Positions 47,166-60,347 of a DNA stretch of 64,000 nt are shown one piece after another. The notes beneath the pieces are model-generated. The model was not told the origin of the DNA. It worked only from the letters and a program-made list of their open reading frames with translations, and made no database searches. Made by a program: the position numbers and the translations under genes. This stretch comes from Dipetalonema caudispina. Taxonomy: Eukaryota > Nematoda > Chromadorea > Rhabditida > Onchocercidae. The stretch covers positions 1 to 64,000 of the forward strand of contig JABVXV010000231.1 of assembly GCA_013365325.1 (NCBI GenBank). Direction: 5' to 3'. Positions within the stretch are counted from its first letter, which is position 1; each line of letters begins with the position of its first letter.

Positions 47166-50100
47166 CCTTATTTACTCTAAAAGTTTGAAATTTAAATTAA
47201 ATGCAGTTTATGCTAATAAAATTAAGAATACAAGAAGGAATTATTTTATTTAATAAATTAATAAATGAAATTCAATTCATAATATCTTTTTTTGTTTTCT
47301 TTTTTTTGAAGTACACACTATGATTTGATGCAAAAATAAAGTCTTATCAAATTATCATCATATTTTCTACCGAATTCATTTTGCACTTCATTTAACGATT
47401 AATTAATGAATATTAAATTTCGAATTGAACTTCACTAATCATACAAAACAAATTTTATAAATTGTAAGTATAACTTTGTCTTTCTAATAAATCATATGAA
47501 CTTCTGACTTTTTTTTTTCAAATCATTTTTATGCAAATAAATTTTAACTTAATTGTTAATAATGGTTTATTTCAATATTAAAATTATTTAAAATTTTAGC
47601 ATTTTTTACAAATTTGACAGTTCAACTTCTTTTTTTTTCTTTTGAGGAGATTATTTTTTAAAAGAAATCAAAATAAAACGAATAAGAAAATAAAGTGATG
47701 AATGAACGAAGAGATACGTAAATGCTTCGCATCCACAAAGATGTATTTATAATATGTAAGCTTTTAAGCGAAAAGACAGCTTAGTTGTTTTATTATCTGA
47801 AAATAAAATGACGAGAAAAAATTTTTCTTTTTCTTTCATTAGAAATAATTTCTGGAATTGCTAGCTAAAATTAATTTCTCCTATTGAAACATTTTATTAA
47901 ACGGTGAATTAAAGAAGAAAATTGAAAAGTTTCAAAATTTCAAACCAACAATAAAATCTTTCAGTAATACTAACAATATTATCTATTGGAAAAATTTCGT
48001 TATTATATGTGTTAAAAGAAAATAAAAAGAAATTAGGTAACATTCCCGGAGAAAACAATTTTTGGATGAAATTGCACATGAATAATTTGAACTTTTAAAA
48101 TTGATCTTCAAAAAATGAAAACGAAAAAGAAAGGAAAAAAGGATGTTTTGAAGAAAAAAAAAAGAAGTTAAAATACCGGCAAAATTTATGATGAATGAAA
48201 CGATTGGCGGTAATGTCGAAGGACATCTGTTCCATTTGGATTTTGTTGCTGTTTTTTTTTTTTTTTTTCTTTTTTTATTTTTGTTAGAACATTTTTGCTG
48301 GTTGGATTATATACATCGGCATTATCTGTTACATAACAGAAGAAACTGTTTGTTACTTCCGTTTTGAAATTTAACCATTTCAATTTTTTTTTTTTTTTTT
48401 TTACCGATAAAAATTGGAACTTATGAAATATCTTGGGTTGGGCAACAATCGTTTTACTCACCAAATATTACAAATTTTTTTTTTTTTTTGTATTGCTGGA
48501 AAAAGCAAACTTTTATACGGGGTATGATTGAACTTTTTTATAGATATAATTTTAGCTTAATTTTATGCGTTGCTAAGCAACATAATAGATTCAGGTATAT
48601 TATTCGAATTTTAAAAGTATTGCTTGAAAATTAAGCAAAATAAAATACTAATTACTATTAAAAAATGCAACCAGTAAAATGGATCGATATGGGGAAATTT
48701 TTCAAATTTATCCAATCAGTCATTGCGGTATCATCAACAATATTACAAATTTGAATTTGTAAAATGCATAGAACATCGATATATTAAGCTAATGATAAAA
48801 GTAATAAAGATAACAAGTCTGAACTTTGAACTTTAACAAAATTATTATTTGCAAGCATTTACGATGGGAAAATTTAACCTTTCAAAAATTATCATATATT
48901 TCATAAAATTTTTAATTATTCCACTATGCAAAACAATTGTATAATTTATATTAAAAAAAAAAAAAAATTTAAAACAATAAAATAAAACATACAGATTAAG
49001 GTAAATAGGAAAATACTGAAAGGAAAAAGAAATTTAGAAAGACCTTTTTTCTTAAAAAAAAAAAAAAAAGAAAAAAAAAAAGATACAGTGAAGTTAGGAA
49101 GATTGAAAATGTTGATTTGAATGTTCAAAAATTTCTATCCTTTCCATAGATCCATCCTTTCTTCTCTTCATTCCTCTACGTACCTTTAAATTCATCAATT
49201 TCTTCCCAAACTACAGCTGTCATTTACTGCATTGTTTTTCTTTCTTTTTTTTTTTTTTTTTTTTTCTCTCCTATTTACCTAATATTTTTTACTTAAAATT
49301 CTAGAAATATCGCATAAGATATGTTTCGTTTATTTTATGAAACTTTTTCTACCATAGATAATAAAATTAACATATGACAAAAATGATACCTCTAAAATTT
49401 ATAAATTATTTCTTTTTATCAAAAATATTTCATATTAGGCATAATTTGTATTAATATGATAATGCACAGATTAGTTTGTAAAAATCAACAAAAAAAAAAA
49501 AAAAAAAAAATTTCATAAACTTATAATTTCATAATTAGTGAGCAAATAAAAAATCATATAAATATATGAAATACAATTTTAGGAAATAATAAAGATGAAA
49601 AATAGCATTTTCCTATTAGTTTGATTTAATTTAATCTGTTGTTGATTAAATCATTGAGTGGAAACATTTCAAAAACTGAAAAAAAAAGAGTTCTAAAAAG
49701 TAAAAAAGAAAGATGAAAGATCCGGAAATTATAAACAATTACTTCGTTATAACCTAATCTTTTATTTTTCAAATTATTGACTGAAAGCTTCAACAAAATT
49801 AGTAAAAAGCACAAAAGACGAAGAAAAGAATGAAAAGAAAAAAAAAAAAATCAAAAAATATATTCGAAATTTATATACGATCACTTCATCATATTTCTTT
49901 TCAAGAATAGTTCAATAGTTAATTTTGTTAGTACAATTGTTTTGGATTTTACATTTTGCGAAGAAGCAGAGAATGGGGAAAAAAAAAATGAAACAGCCAC
50001 TTAGATCAAAAAATGCAACTTCAGGAAATTCTTTCTGACATTTCAAAATTTGGAATTTAATATAATCAAAAAATAAATTACATTTGACAGCTATGTGAAA

Positions 50101-51958
50101 CTCAAAAATATATTTTAGATGCTACTCATCCAAAATTTCTTAAATTATTCTTTAGAATATAAAACAAAACTTTTTTCAACTTACTTTCTCTTTAGCAACT
50201 TTTTCCTTGTATTTTTCACACATTTCCTTCATCATTCCATGTTTTCTACGATATTTTATATTTTCCACCTGAGCATAACGATTGTATACATCGCAAAATT
50301 GTTCGATATTTTATCCATCATCCGTTATCTGATACGCTCCGTTCCGATATATTGTATATGTTGTCTCGAATTACCGGCAATGATTATTTCATCATTCAGT
50401 AGTTTCAAAACTTTACACTTTACAAAATATTTCGGATTACGTGAGCATTTTCATTCAAAATAAAAATCTAAGATAGGAATTGTAAGGTGAAACCTGAAAT
50501 TAACCTAAAACTATCATGAATTATTTTACAGATACAATATTGTAATCGTAATTTTGACCTGCAATAAAATGATAAATTTTTAATTAAATATGCTTTGTTT
50601 CTTTTTGCCAAATGATTTAACATAAATAAATCAAAATTTTTTTCCCTTTTCTCGCTCATTAATTTTCCCGAAAAGTTTTTAAATTAAATTGCTATAATTC
50701 AAATTATCCATCAATAATTATATGTCCTTCAATTAGCACTAAACTCTCATAAAACATTATCACATCCAATTATCTTCCATTATCGAATATTACGAAATGA
50801 ATGGCAAAGTAAAGTATCGATTCATTTACGGCAAAATTCACTTTGCCTGAAATTTGCATATCTTACAAATTTATTCTTTTAACCTTTTCCAGTGAATATG
50901 CTAATTTTTTTCACTTCATTTTTATGCTGTTTCCTTGTTTTTTAAAGTACCATATCACTCTGGCAGTACCATATAATTCTACATCTGTCGCCGGGAATAT
51001 CATGGAGTGTCAAATTCTTCCCGGAAGGACTGTATAACAACAAATCCTTTTCCGTTTTTCGACAGCCAATTCGTACAGAACTTCAGATTTTACAACATCA
51101 CAGCTTATTTCGATTAATTTTAGAAAGATTCGGTAAATCGCGGTATTATTCAGTTAATCCTAATGCAAGGATAGCTGCTAAAACTTTTTTATCTCACTTA
51201 TCGGTCTGTTATTTACTTACTGTTACACTTTTTTTCCATTTAATATTCTCGAAATGAACTTGCAGGTTAGTTTTATTTTACAATAATATCTTCCTGTTCA
51301 TAGTATCAAATGAAAACAATACTTTATTATCAGTGAATTTGAATTACAATATTAAATATAAAATTAACAGGATGATTCATTTTCTTATTCATTTCCGGTT
51401 AGTTGATTCGATCCAGGATTAGAAAACGTAAAATTATTCTCTGGGAGGGGATTATCTAAAAACCTTCCAATATCAATTTAATTAAGTTTGAGTTCTGAAG
51501 GCAACTGCTGAAAGAATTTTATTTTCTCCAAAAATTTCGCTAAATTCTCGATAATAGTGCGCTTAAAATTACGGAATTTTAAGTTTGATTCATGTGTAAT
51601 TCATTTGTAATATTGCAGTTCAAAATATTTATCCAACTTCAAATTAATATTGGAATATAACAACGTTTAGTTCACAAATGTTGGAAACAGAACTGATTAA
51701 AAAAAATCAGTCGTTCATTTGTAAATAACAAAAAAATTCGGTTGAAAAATTCTAAGACATAAGAATAGTTCTAAAAAAACAAATAATTAGGAAAGGAGAG
51801 TCTGGAATATTTTCAGTCTTTATATTTACTATTACTTATTCATAAAGAGGTGGTGGAATCTCAAAGAAATAGATGAGATAGATAACAGTACAGGATAGAA
51901 AATGATATGAAAAATTTAAAAGGAAATTGGAAAATAGATATTACATAAAATTCCATTT
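47166..51958. other. Large AT-rich spacer
   Basis: About 4.8 kb upstream of the membrane-protein gene and downstream of prolyl oligopeptidase. Rich in A and T runs (for example 48249-48267, 48387-48402, 48475-48489, 49243-49265, 49489-49510). Open frames such as 50119-50463 are low-complexity Phe/Ile-rich. Only 50946-51257 deserves mention (separate entry). Confidence 0.5.
50946..51257 (+). other. Open stretch of about 103 codons without ATG
   Basis: A stop-free plus-strand frame with mixed composition (segments FFPEGLYNNKSFSVFRQPI and RYYSVNPNARIAAKTFLS). It lies in a slightly GC-richer patch after an AAAG that could be an acceptor. The minus strand is also open over part (LLLYSPSGKNLTLHDIPGDR). 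At this base composition a few such stretches are expected by chance in 64 kb, and no partner exon was found. Confidence 0.2.
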
Positions 51959-54900
51959 TCATTCACATTCATACCATTTCAAATCTAACACTTTTTGCAA
52001 GAAGCAGTACATATCCACTATTTCGGCGATCTGAAATTACAAAATTTTAATACCAAGAAATCCTAACATTTGAAGAATTGCCAACCAGTGCAGTATCATC
52101 TGCATTTTCTTTTAATAAATAATATGAAATCATCTTCCACTTCTATTAATCTTCACTTCCTCATGATACTTGAACTTTGCCAGTTTGAAAATTTTACATT
52201 AAAGAAATACAGATACAATCCAAAAAAATTATTGCGGTGTTTATATTCAGAGCATAATTTATGTGCGAGACATAAAGAGCTCCGTCGTTTGAAAGGCAAA
52301 GATTGGCTGAACAGCGGTGAAATTTGGTATTGAAGATGACTAGAAAGGAATAACTTACAAGTTTGCTAGTAGGCTTGCCAGCTCCATGGCCAGCTTTCAC
52401 ATCTACTCGTATGATGAGCGGCTTTTTCTGAAAACCATTTGCTGATTGAGCAGCTTCGTATAGCCGCGCCATATATTTCAGGGAATGTGAAGGTACCACA
52501 CGATCATCGTGATCAGCTGTCATAAGCATCGTAGACGGCCACTGGTGGCCTTTATTCGGAATTTCGATATTATGAAGTGGGGAATATCTAAAATTATACA
52601 TGAAATATAATATTTTTCTATGTCAAAAGAATTATAATCAAAGAAAACTCATATAAAAACATAATTCTAGACTTTTGACAAGGAAAATTTTTAATAAGTA
52701 AATGATTTCGTCATTATCAGAAAATCGAAGCCTAATTTTAGCTGATAATGAATTTACAGAATGATTCCAATTTTGAGAATAAATCTTAAACAAATTTCAA
52801 AGCTGAGTTTGGATAAAAACTGCTTATGCTATTAGTATCAACTTAACTAACATCAAACTTGAAAATCGGGAAAAAGTGAACTTTGGCAAATAGAAAAAAA
52901 TTAGGAAAAAGAGGCATTAGGTACTAGAAGAAATTTGTGTAAGGTACTTGTAAATGAATTCAAAATCGGATGCATCATCCGGGTTGCCATATTCTGGTAT
53001 CCATGCATTACCAATAGTAAATTTGTGATATCGCAACATATCAAGCACACTGAAGAAAAGAACCTCTACATAGTAATCATGAAGATAATAATAACAATAA
53101 GATAAATAAAGTAGCAGTGAAAAATAATAGAAATAACAGCGCAATTTACAATTACTGGCTACCCTCTCCCCAGCTATTTCCTTCCAGCTATAATTCAATT
53201 CAGTCTTTCTACCAAAGAATGCATCAAAAATTTCACTACGACATTTACTTCTAACTTTCTCTATTCATAACAGAATGAATTATATACGTTTTCCTGTACA
53301 GTAGTTCATTATAACAATTTCGAGCCTATAACTATGAGAAGAATGTATTATTCTATCCGCCAAAGTACAGTAAATTGAAGTATATTTAAAAAAGACTAAC
53401 ATACCCGACTTGATTCACAACAGCACCAAAAAGGTCAGGACGTTGCTGCGATACCGCACCAACCAATAAGCCACCGTTTGAACCACCACGTATAGCTAAT
53501 CTATAACGAAATTCTAGAAATTTCAAAACCCATATAAAAAATAATATATTAAACTTAATAAAAACATTGCACATATCGTAGAAATTTTTTATTTGGTCAT
53601 ACTATAATTTAGGTATTAGGAGTCTTTTAATTTTTTGAAGAGATATCATAATTTCCTTCTTTTGGAAGATATCAGCTGATCACATTATTTTTCTAGGATT
53701 TCTTAATAATATTATACAAAAATAAAGTACATTTTACCAACAACTAACTCTAACCTTTTTGGTGATGTATAATTGTTTTTGATAAGATATTCAGCAGCAG
53801 CTACAAAATCATCAAAAACATTTTGTTTTCGCTCTCGCATTCCGCCTTCATGCCACCTTTCACCATATTCACTGAAATGTAGAAATACTACACTTAACTT
53901 ACTTGCCTTTTTCAACAGTATATAGCAGAAACTGCAACACTGTCAAGAACAGAAAAATCCAAAAATTGAATGGGACGATACATACGAATGGATACTAGAA
54001 TATGTTAGCATCAGGATGAAACTAAAAACATTTTACCCAGCGTAATTCCAGAAAGGGACTACCAACCTAATCTAATCCGATCGTAATACATTAACCAGTG
54101 TAAACAACTGACAGGGGAAATTTTCATAGCATTTCAGATAAAAAAAAAATCGCATCCACGATGCAAATTTTGTGAATCCAACAGAGCTAATCTTGTAAAT
54201 GTGAAAAAAGGATCTTTCAGTGAAAATTATTTTTTTTCAAATGGAATTTTGAATTTTCGAAAGTTCGGTAATTACTTTTCAGCAACGAAGATTTAGTTTC
54301 GTCGTGTGAATAAGGGATTTCAGATTTGATAAAATATTACATTTGATGAAATGAAGAATAATATTTGACAGGATCTTAAATTATGTCACATTTTGCATCA
54401 AATGATTAGTTAAAACAGCAAGCAACTTACTAAATTGCTAAATAATTAATACAGAAATGTGATATGTTGTGTAAATTTAAAATTAGATTTACCTTCCACC
54501 ACGTAAATTAGCTAATGCAAAGACACCATTGAAATTATCCAGGAATAAAATGCGCGAAACAGAGAAATGTGGCATTTCAGCAATGTTGAATCCGCCATAT
54601 CCATCGAGCAAAGCCGGAGTATTTCCATTCAGAACCAAATTTTTGTTGTGAACAATGTATAGCGGCACCTAAAAGCTCTTTCTTTCTTATTCAGTTAAGA
54701 TGTTATTTATGATAGGTCAATATCACTGCAACGATCTCCAACTGTACAAATATTTAGGCTCCTTTTAAAACAATTGTGATTATTATCATCATTTGACAAG
54801 TCCTGTTTGCCATACATAATTCTCATGCTAATAACTTAACTATCGTGACAACTACAGCCATTTTTTATTGTTATGATGCAATTTTAAATTATAGTTTATT

Positions 54901-57900
54901 CAAAATCAACAGACTCACCTTTGTCTCATCTTTGCTTTTACAGAAAACTTGTTTCACGGCGAATTTACTTGTATCTATACCTTTCACGTTGATTCTTCGA
55001 ATTTCCTGAAAATTTTCATATTTTGTTAAAATTGAAAATATATATGTCATTTTTTTTCAATAAAAAATTCGTTGTCGCGAAATCGAGTTTGGTGTTATAG
55101 TAATGCAACAGTGAGAAAAAAGTAAAAAAAAGAGTATGGTGGAAGATATTCTTGAAAACCGAAGTAAATAAAATAAGATTAGACGTGTCAAATCATCGCC
55201 AAACTTACTAAAAAGTGGTTGTACAAAATCGTTTAAAGGTAGAAGAATTTTTTTCAGGATAGGCAAAGATAATCATAAATGATGGAAAACAAGTTGCACC
55301 AATTTTGATGACACAAAATTATTGCCAGTTAAGCCAGATATAAGAATATTCAAACCTTCAATTTGACTTGATGTGATGGTTCTATGCCTTTGAAATTGAC
55401 ATAATAGATGACACCTGGCGTAAGAAATGAATCAAATCGCAAGAACATCTCTGTATGATCTTTACGACCAAAAAATCCCGATATTGTTCCTATTTCCAGT
55501 GGTATTTCGTAGAAACGCTCGCCTGTTTTGGGTGAATACACATAGAGCTTATTCTGTAACATTTGCTGCTGTTATTCTAATAGGATTGTTAATACATTTA
55601 CAAAAAAAGAAAAAAGAACTGATTATAAATTCTGGGACTTCGAATTAAATTTCTTATGAGCTCCAGATAATTACTAATAAAATTATATCAATGAAGAGAA
55701 AAAGTTAAAAAATAAAATCGTAACACCATCATTAGATCACTCTATTAATATTACAAAGAAACACTTATGATACCTTAACATCCTCTATATATGAAACCAC
55801 TAAACGATCTCCACCAACATTTGACACCCATTCCAACTTATTCTTTTTGTCTTCCGGAATTACCGTTTCCCATGCAGAAGGCCCTTCATTAGCTGTTGAC
55901 ATTTTCGCTCTTATTAGTTTGAACATTGGTGCGTCGTGATTCGTCAGAATTAAAACTTCATCATCGTTGTTATCAATAAGCTGGAAGAATGTTTGATTCA
56001 CCAGTTTCTAATTTATTTAACCATTGCAACTGTGTTCAAATATGCATCGGTGTTATTTTAGGTGAATAATGGGAGTTGGAAAGATAAGAATGAATGCTTT
56101 ACAGATCGAATCTAATGTCGCGAGATCATTCCTAAAACTTCTGGATAGCTCGCTGACAGCGAATGCAATTGCAGCTTTCAATCAGTTATAGCTGCTCTGT
56201 TGTAAATATCAAAGTTATAGATGATTATAAAGTTATAATCGCCATTATTATAAACTAGACAGAAGTTGCTGTTCAGAATGAAAGAAATTTACTTCATATT
56301 TCGCATCCAATTTATCAAACAGTGGTTTCAAAGGTACTTTGCCCGTAATTTTTTGTTGCGCTTCTTGAACATCATAATAGTAAAGCATATTATAGGGATC
56401 ACAACCTCGGCTGACATCCACTATCAAATAACGACCATCTTCCGTTATGCTACCCGAACTGGAAGGAAAACACGTTATTAGAAGTGAAATAAACAGAAAA
56501 AAAAGTAATACAAAATGCCAGATAAATTAGATATAATTAGATAATCTTTCTAGTTTTTAGATATCTATAAGTCGAAAACAATAACGATTCTATTTCCTCA
56601 AACTTAGCACAAATCTACGTTACTCTCATGAGCTCATTACCCAATGCTACATATTTCCATTATTGATAACACCACAACAAAGCAAAATATGATTAGCTGA
56701 TTCTTTTGAGTAAATGGCGTGACAGAAATGCTTATAATTGAGAAGGGAAGACTCACGAAAGGAACTGCCTCAGGCAAACAAATATTGAAAAATAGACAGA
56801 TATAATCCTCCTTGATATTAACACGGATGTAACAAAATACAAACCACATATATTCAGGATGAGATCGAAAATCAGCGACCAAAACATCATCACTCTGTGG
56901 AGTGCCTAATTTGTGAAAATACAATGAATGATATTCGTGTTTTTCCGTTGACGATCCTTCCAGTGCACTTTTATGATCAGGATATTTCTGAATTTGAAAA
57001 AAAAAAATACTTTCGATTCTAGCGAAATAGGAGCTCACATTGTGCCAACGACATTTTGTTTTGAAATTACAATGTAATCAAAATTTTTAATACCAATTAA
57101 AATTCTAAATTGAATCAGAAAAGCAAATACCGAATAGAAGACTCCACTATTATCGATCAGCCAATCTAGGTCGCTGTGTTTAACGCCCACCACTGTATCT
57201 TCCAAATCAGTACCATCAGCTTTTTTAAACTGAAAAAAATGCATAGTAAAACAGAGTGAACAATTTTGAGGATTCTAAAAAGCTCCAGTTGGTACATATT
57301 CCATCTAAAATGATTCAAAGTCGATGAGAGCCTAAACTTTTGAACATTTGGAAAGAAAAATTTTTTAGCATAAGAAATGTTTAGCTTTTTCAACCATTTC
57401 AATTTTAAAGATATCAAATAATTGGCTTCTCAGTCTGCAGTTTGTTAATAGCGTGATCGAACTGATGTATCTTAGCTATCAGGCTAACATCCAACTACCC
57501 AAAGTACATAGGATATCTCTAGGAGTTTGGACAAAGCATGGTACAAAACTATTCCATTGTTGGTTAGATTATGGTAAGTTATAATTTTCCAAATCTTAAA
57601 ATTAAAGCAAGATTTCACTATATGATTTAAAAAATCTTTTACACGAATCAATTTGATACGAAGCCCAGCTGTGAAGAAATTTGGAAATTTCACCTTTAAT
57701 GTTAACCAATCACTGCCTTTTTCTGAAAGACCATATACCAATATGGAACCATCATGAGAAAAACGCTGATCACGTATAGCAGTAGTACCATCTTCGGAGA
57801 ATTTGTTTGGATCAAGAAATATCTCACTTTCATCAAGCAATGTTTTTTGACGATATAAAACGCTAAAAAATAACAAAAAGAATCTACAGTCATAACAGCA

Positions 57901-60347
57901 GTTTGAAACAAGTGAGTGAAAGAGTATGAATGCAAAGACAAGCTGGAGGTCAACTGTTCATGATTTATTTTCTAACATGATCATAATTTTCCTACTCTGT
58001 AAAACATCAGAAAATTTTCTTCAACTGTTTAAACCGAATCAGATTGATTAGATGGACATCATTTATGGTAAAATATGAGATTTCTCATCTCGAACCAATA
58101 ATACCATAAACTCGTCAAGCGGTGCCACCTGAGATCAGTAAGACGAAACCTCCGTAAGTTTCATTTACTACTGAGAAGTAATCAGAATGAGTGTTACAAC
58201 ATCGACAGCAGTTCTCATTAGAATATCGAAAATTTTCATACCGTTTAAAATCTCACTAAGAAATTTGAAAATTAAAAAAAAAGAAGAAAATCCAATTAGG
58301 AACCTTTGATTCTGCAGTCCCGAATTATGGTAATAATAGTAATAATCACCTCTTCTAGTAGTACAACCAAATTTCTCATAATCCCACAGCTCTGTCAACC
58401 TGGAATTACCCATATTAAACCAAACTAAAATTCAAATATTCAAATTATACGCTTTGAATTCCCGGAACATAAACCCGTCTTGAAATTAATTTATACCTTT
58501 TCCGCAGTTTTTCTCTATAAGGTGAACTTTCAATAAATGGCTGAGAGATTGAATTTAACTGCTGGACAAATTCCTTAGTTTCATTCAAATCAGGATCTTC
58601 CAGCCATCGATAGGGATCTGAGACCTGCAGTTGATCATCCAGAAATTATAAACATTTCAGAATCCAGAAAAAAAAAAGGTTTATTTTGTAAATGAAAACT
58701 CTAGTCACATTGGAGAAGGTCAGCATATCCACAGATGGAAGGATTACCGTGGATGACCTCGGATCAGTAATATTACAAATCTGCTCGATTTACTTCGATA
58801 ATCTTGATTTTCTTGATTAATTTGCAATTGATTTCATAGTAATATCTAAGTATCTTCAATAAAAATAACACGAAGTCCCATAAATCAAAATTCGTCTTCC
58901 GTTTGCAGAAACTATTTTAAGAAATTTGATATCAAAAAAATTGTTTGACCCTAAAAAATCTTTACCAACCTTAATGCCATGGAAATCATCAACAATTGAA
59001 TCATCTTTTCGGGCAAGAGGATATTTTGAAGAATCGATAGTAATCTTGCTATCTCCATCCATCTTCATCTCGAAACGTTTAAGACGATTATTTTGCCATA
59101 AAGAAGTAGATGAATGAAATGATCGGACAACTTCAGCAGGACTTTTACACTCTGAATCGTTAATCAAAATGATTATGATCAAGTGGAAAACTCGGAAACA
59201 CCTAGCAATGTTGCCCATAACGAAAGAAATGAGCAATTTGGTGAAATATTCGTAATTAAAAGAAACAAAAATTCGTCAAAAATGAAGAAAAAAAAGAAAG
59301 AAAAAAAAAATGAAACATGGAAATATCGTCAATCTTTGGATTCTTAGCGAAAGAGACATTTCCATTGTACCATTTAGAAAAAGAATAAAATAGGACGAAA
59401 ATTTTGCAAGGTCATTCACAAATTTTTTTTCTTATCTTCCAATTAAATAATAAAGATATTTCAAACAGGAATATTTTCAGCTTTCCTGTTATTTAAGGTT
59501 TTTTGAAAAAAAATGTTCATAAACCAGTTAAGTCAAAAATGAAGAACAGTAATTTCGAAATAAATTTAGCATATTTGTGGATGATTGAAAACTTTTCCTA
59601 AACTTCGTTGTATTATTCATTATTGCAAGAGTACAGTAGTTAATTTTCTCTTAATGAAGTGTAATCTTTTTTATTGTAAAGTGAAATGATAACTATGCTA
59701 TTTTTTATCAAATGTCAGCTTTGATGGTGATTTATGATAATCAAATCGTGATTCACATCAACTCCATATCACAATTTTTCTTTTTTGAAAATTACAATCA
59801 TTAATCAAGATTACAATTATTAAAGAATAAAAAAATTTTACACCCAATGACACCATTAATTCTACATAAAATATGAAGAAATTTGCTAGTTGCGTAAAAT
59901 TTTGGAAAAAAGAAAAGAGAAACAAAAAATTGAACGAACATAAACAACAGTTGGCGCATAGGGTATTCCTACTTTTAAAGTTACTTTGTTGCATATTTCA
60001 CTTTCATTAATTAAAAAGAAAAATGGATTTATAATTTAAGTAAAAGAAAAAAAAAAAAATAGACCAGAAATGAAGAGACTGAAAAATAAACAGATGCAAT
60101 TGTTTAATGCAAACATTAGTGCTCTACTTAATCACTCGATCCACCCAAACAAAAAACTGAAAATATAAAATTAAAAAAAGTATCAAAATAAGAGGGCATG
60201 AATGAATTTTGTGATAAAAATGTTTAGAAAAAGGAAGGATTTACGGTATCGTTGACGTGAAATACGACCACCGTCACTGCAGAATAATAAAAATACGGTT
60301 CGCAAGCTACGACATCGATTGAAACTGTAACAACCGATCGAAGCCAT
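51959..60347 (-). CDS. PREP: Prolyl oligopeptidase (S9A serine peptidase)
   Basis: Seventeen exons: 60347-60245, 59151-58970, 58624-58497, 58399-58304, 57862-57694, 57229-57131, 56987-56845, 56458-56293, 55980-55774, 55553-55356, 55005-54919, 54668-54493, 53871-53755, 53500-53405, 53049-52948, 52587-52359, 52030-51959; 789 residues, against 710 in human. It cleaves after proline in short peptides. Visible: [19 protein letters not shown] at the start of the conserved part, [14 protein letters not shown], the seven-bladed propeller region, then the catalytic domain with [19 protein letters not shown] (nucleophile about Ser631), [10 protein letters not shown] (Asp) and KAGHGAGKP (about His757). 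All internal junctions keep phase. The extra N-terminus of about 75 residues depends on the first exon: exon 60347-60245 follows a TTCCTTCAG acceptor and gives an Arg-rich leader continuing into [10 protein letters not shown]; otherwise translation can start at 59236 or 59218 with a hydrophobic leader. A cytosolic start at the internal MKMDGD is also possible. Confidence 0.94.

Noticed and set aside
50119..50463. 114-codon Phe/Ile/Leu-rich frame
   Set aside because: Low-complexity, in an AT-rich spacer, no acceptor or partner exon, no recognisable family.
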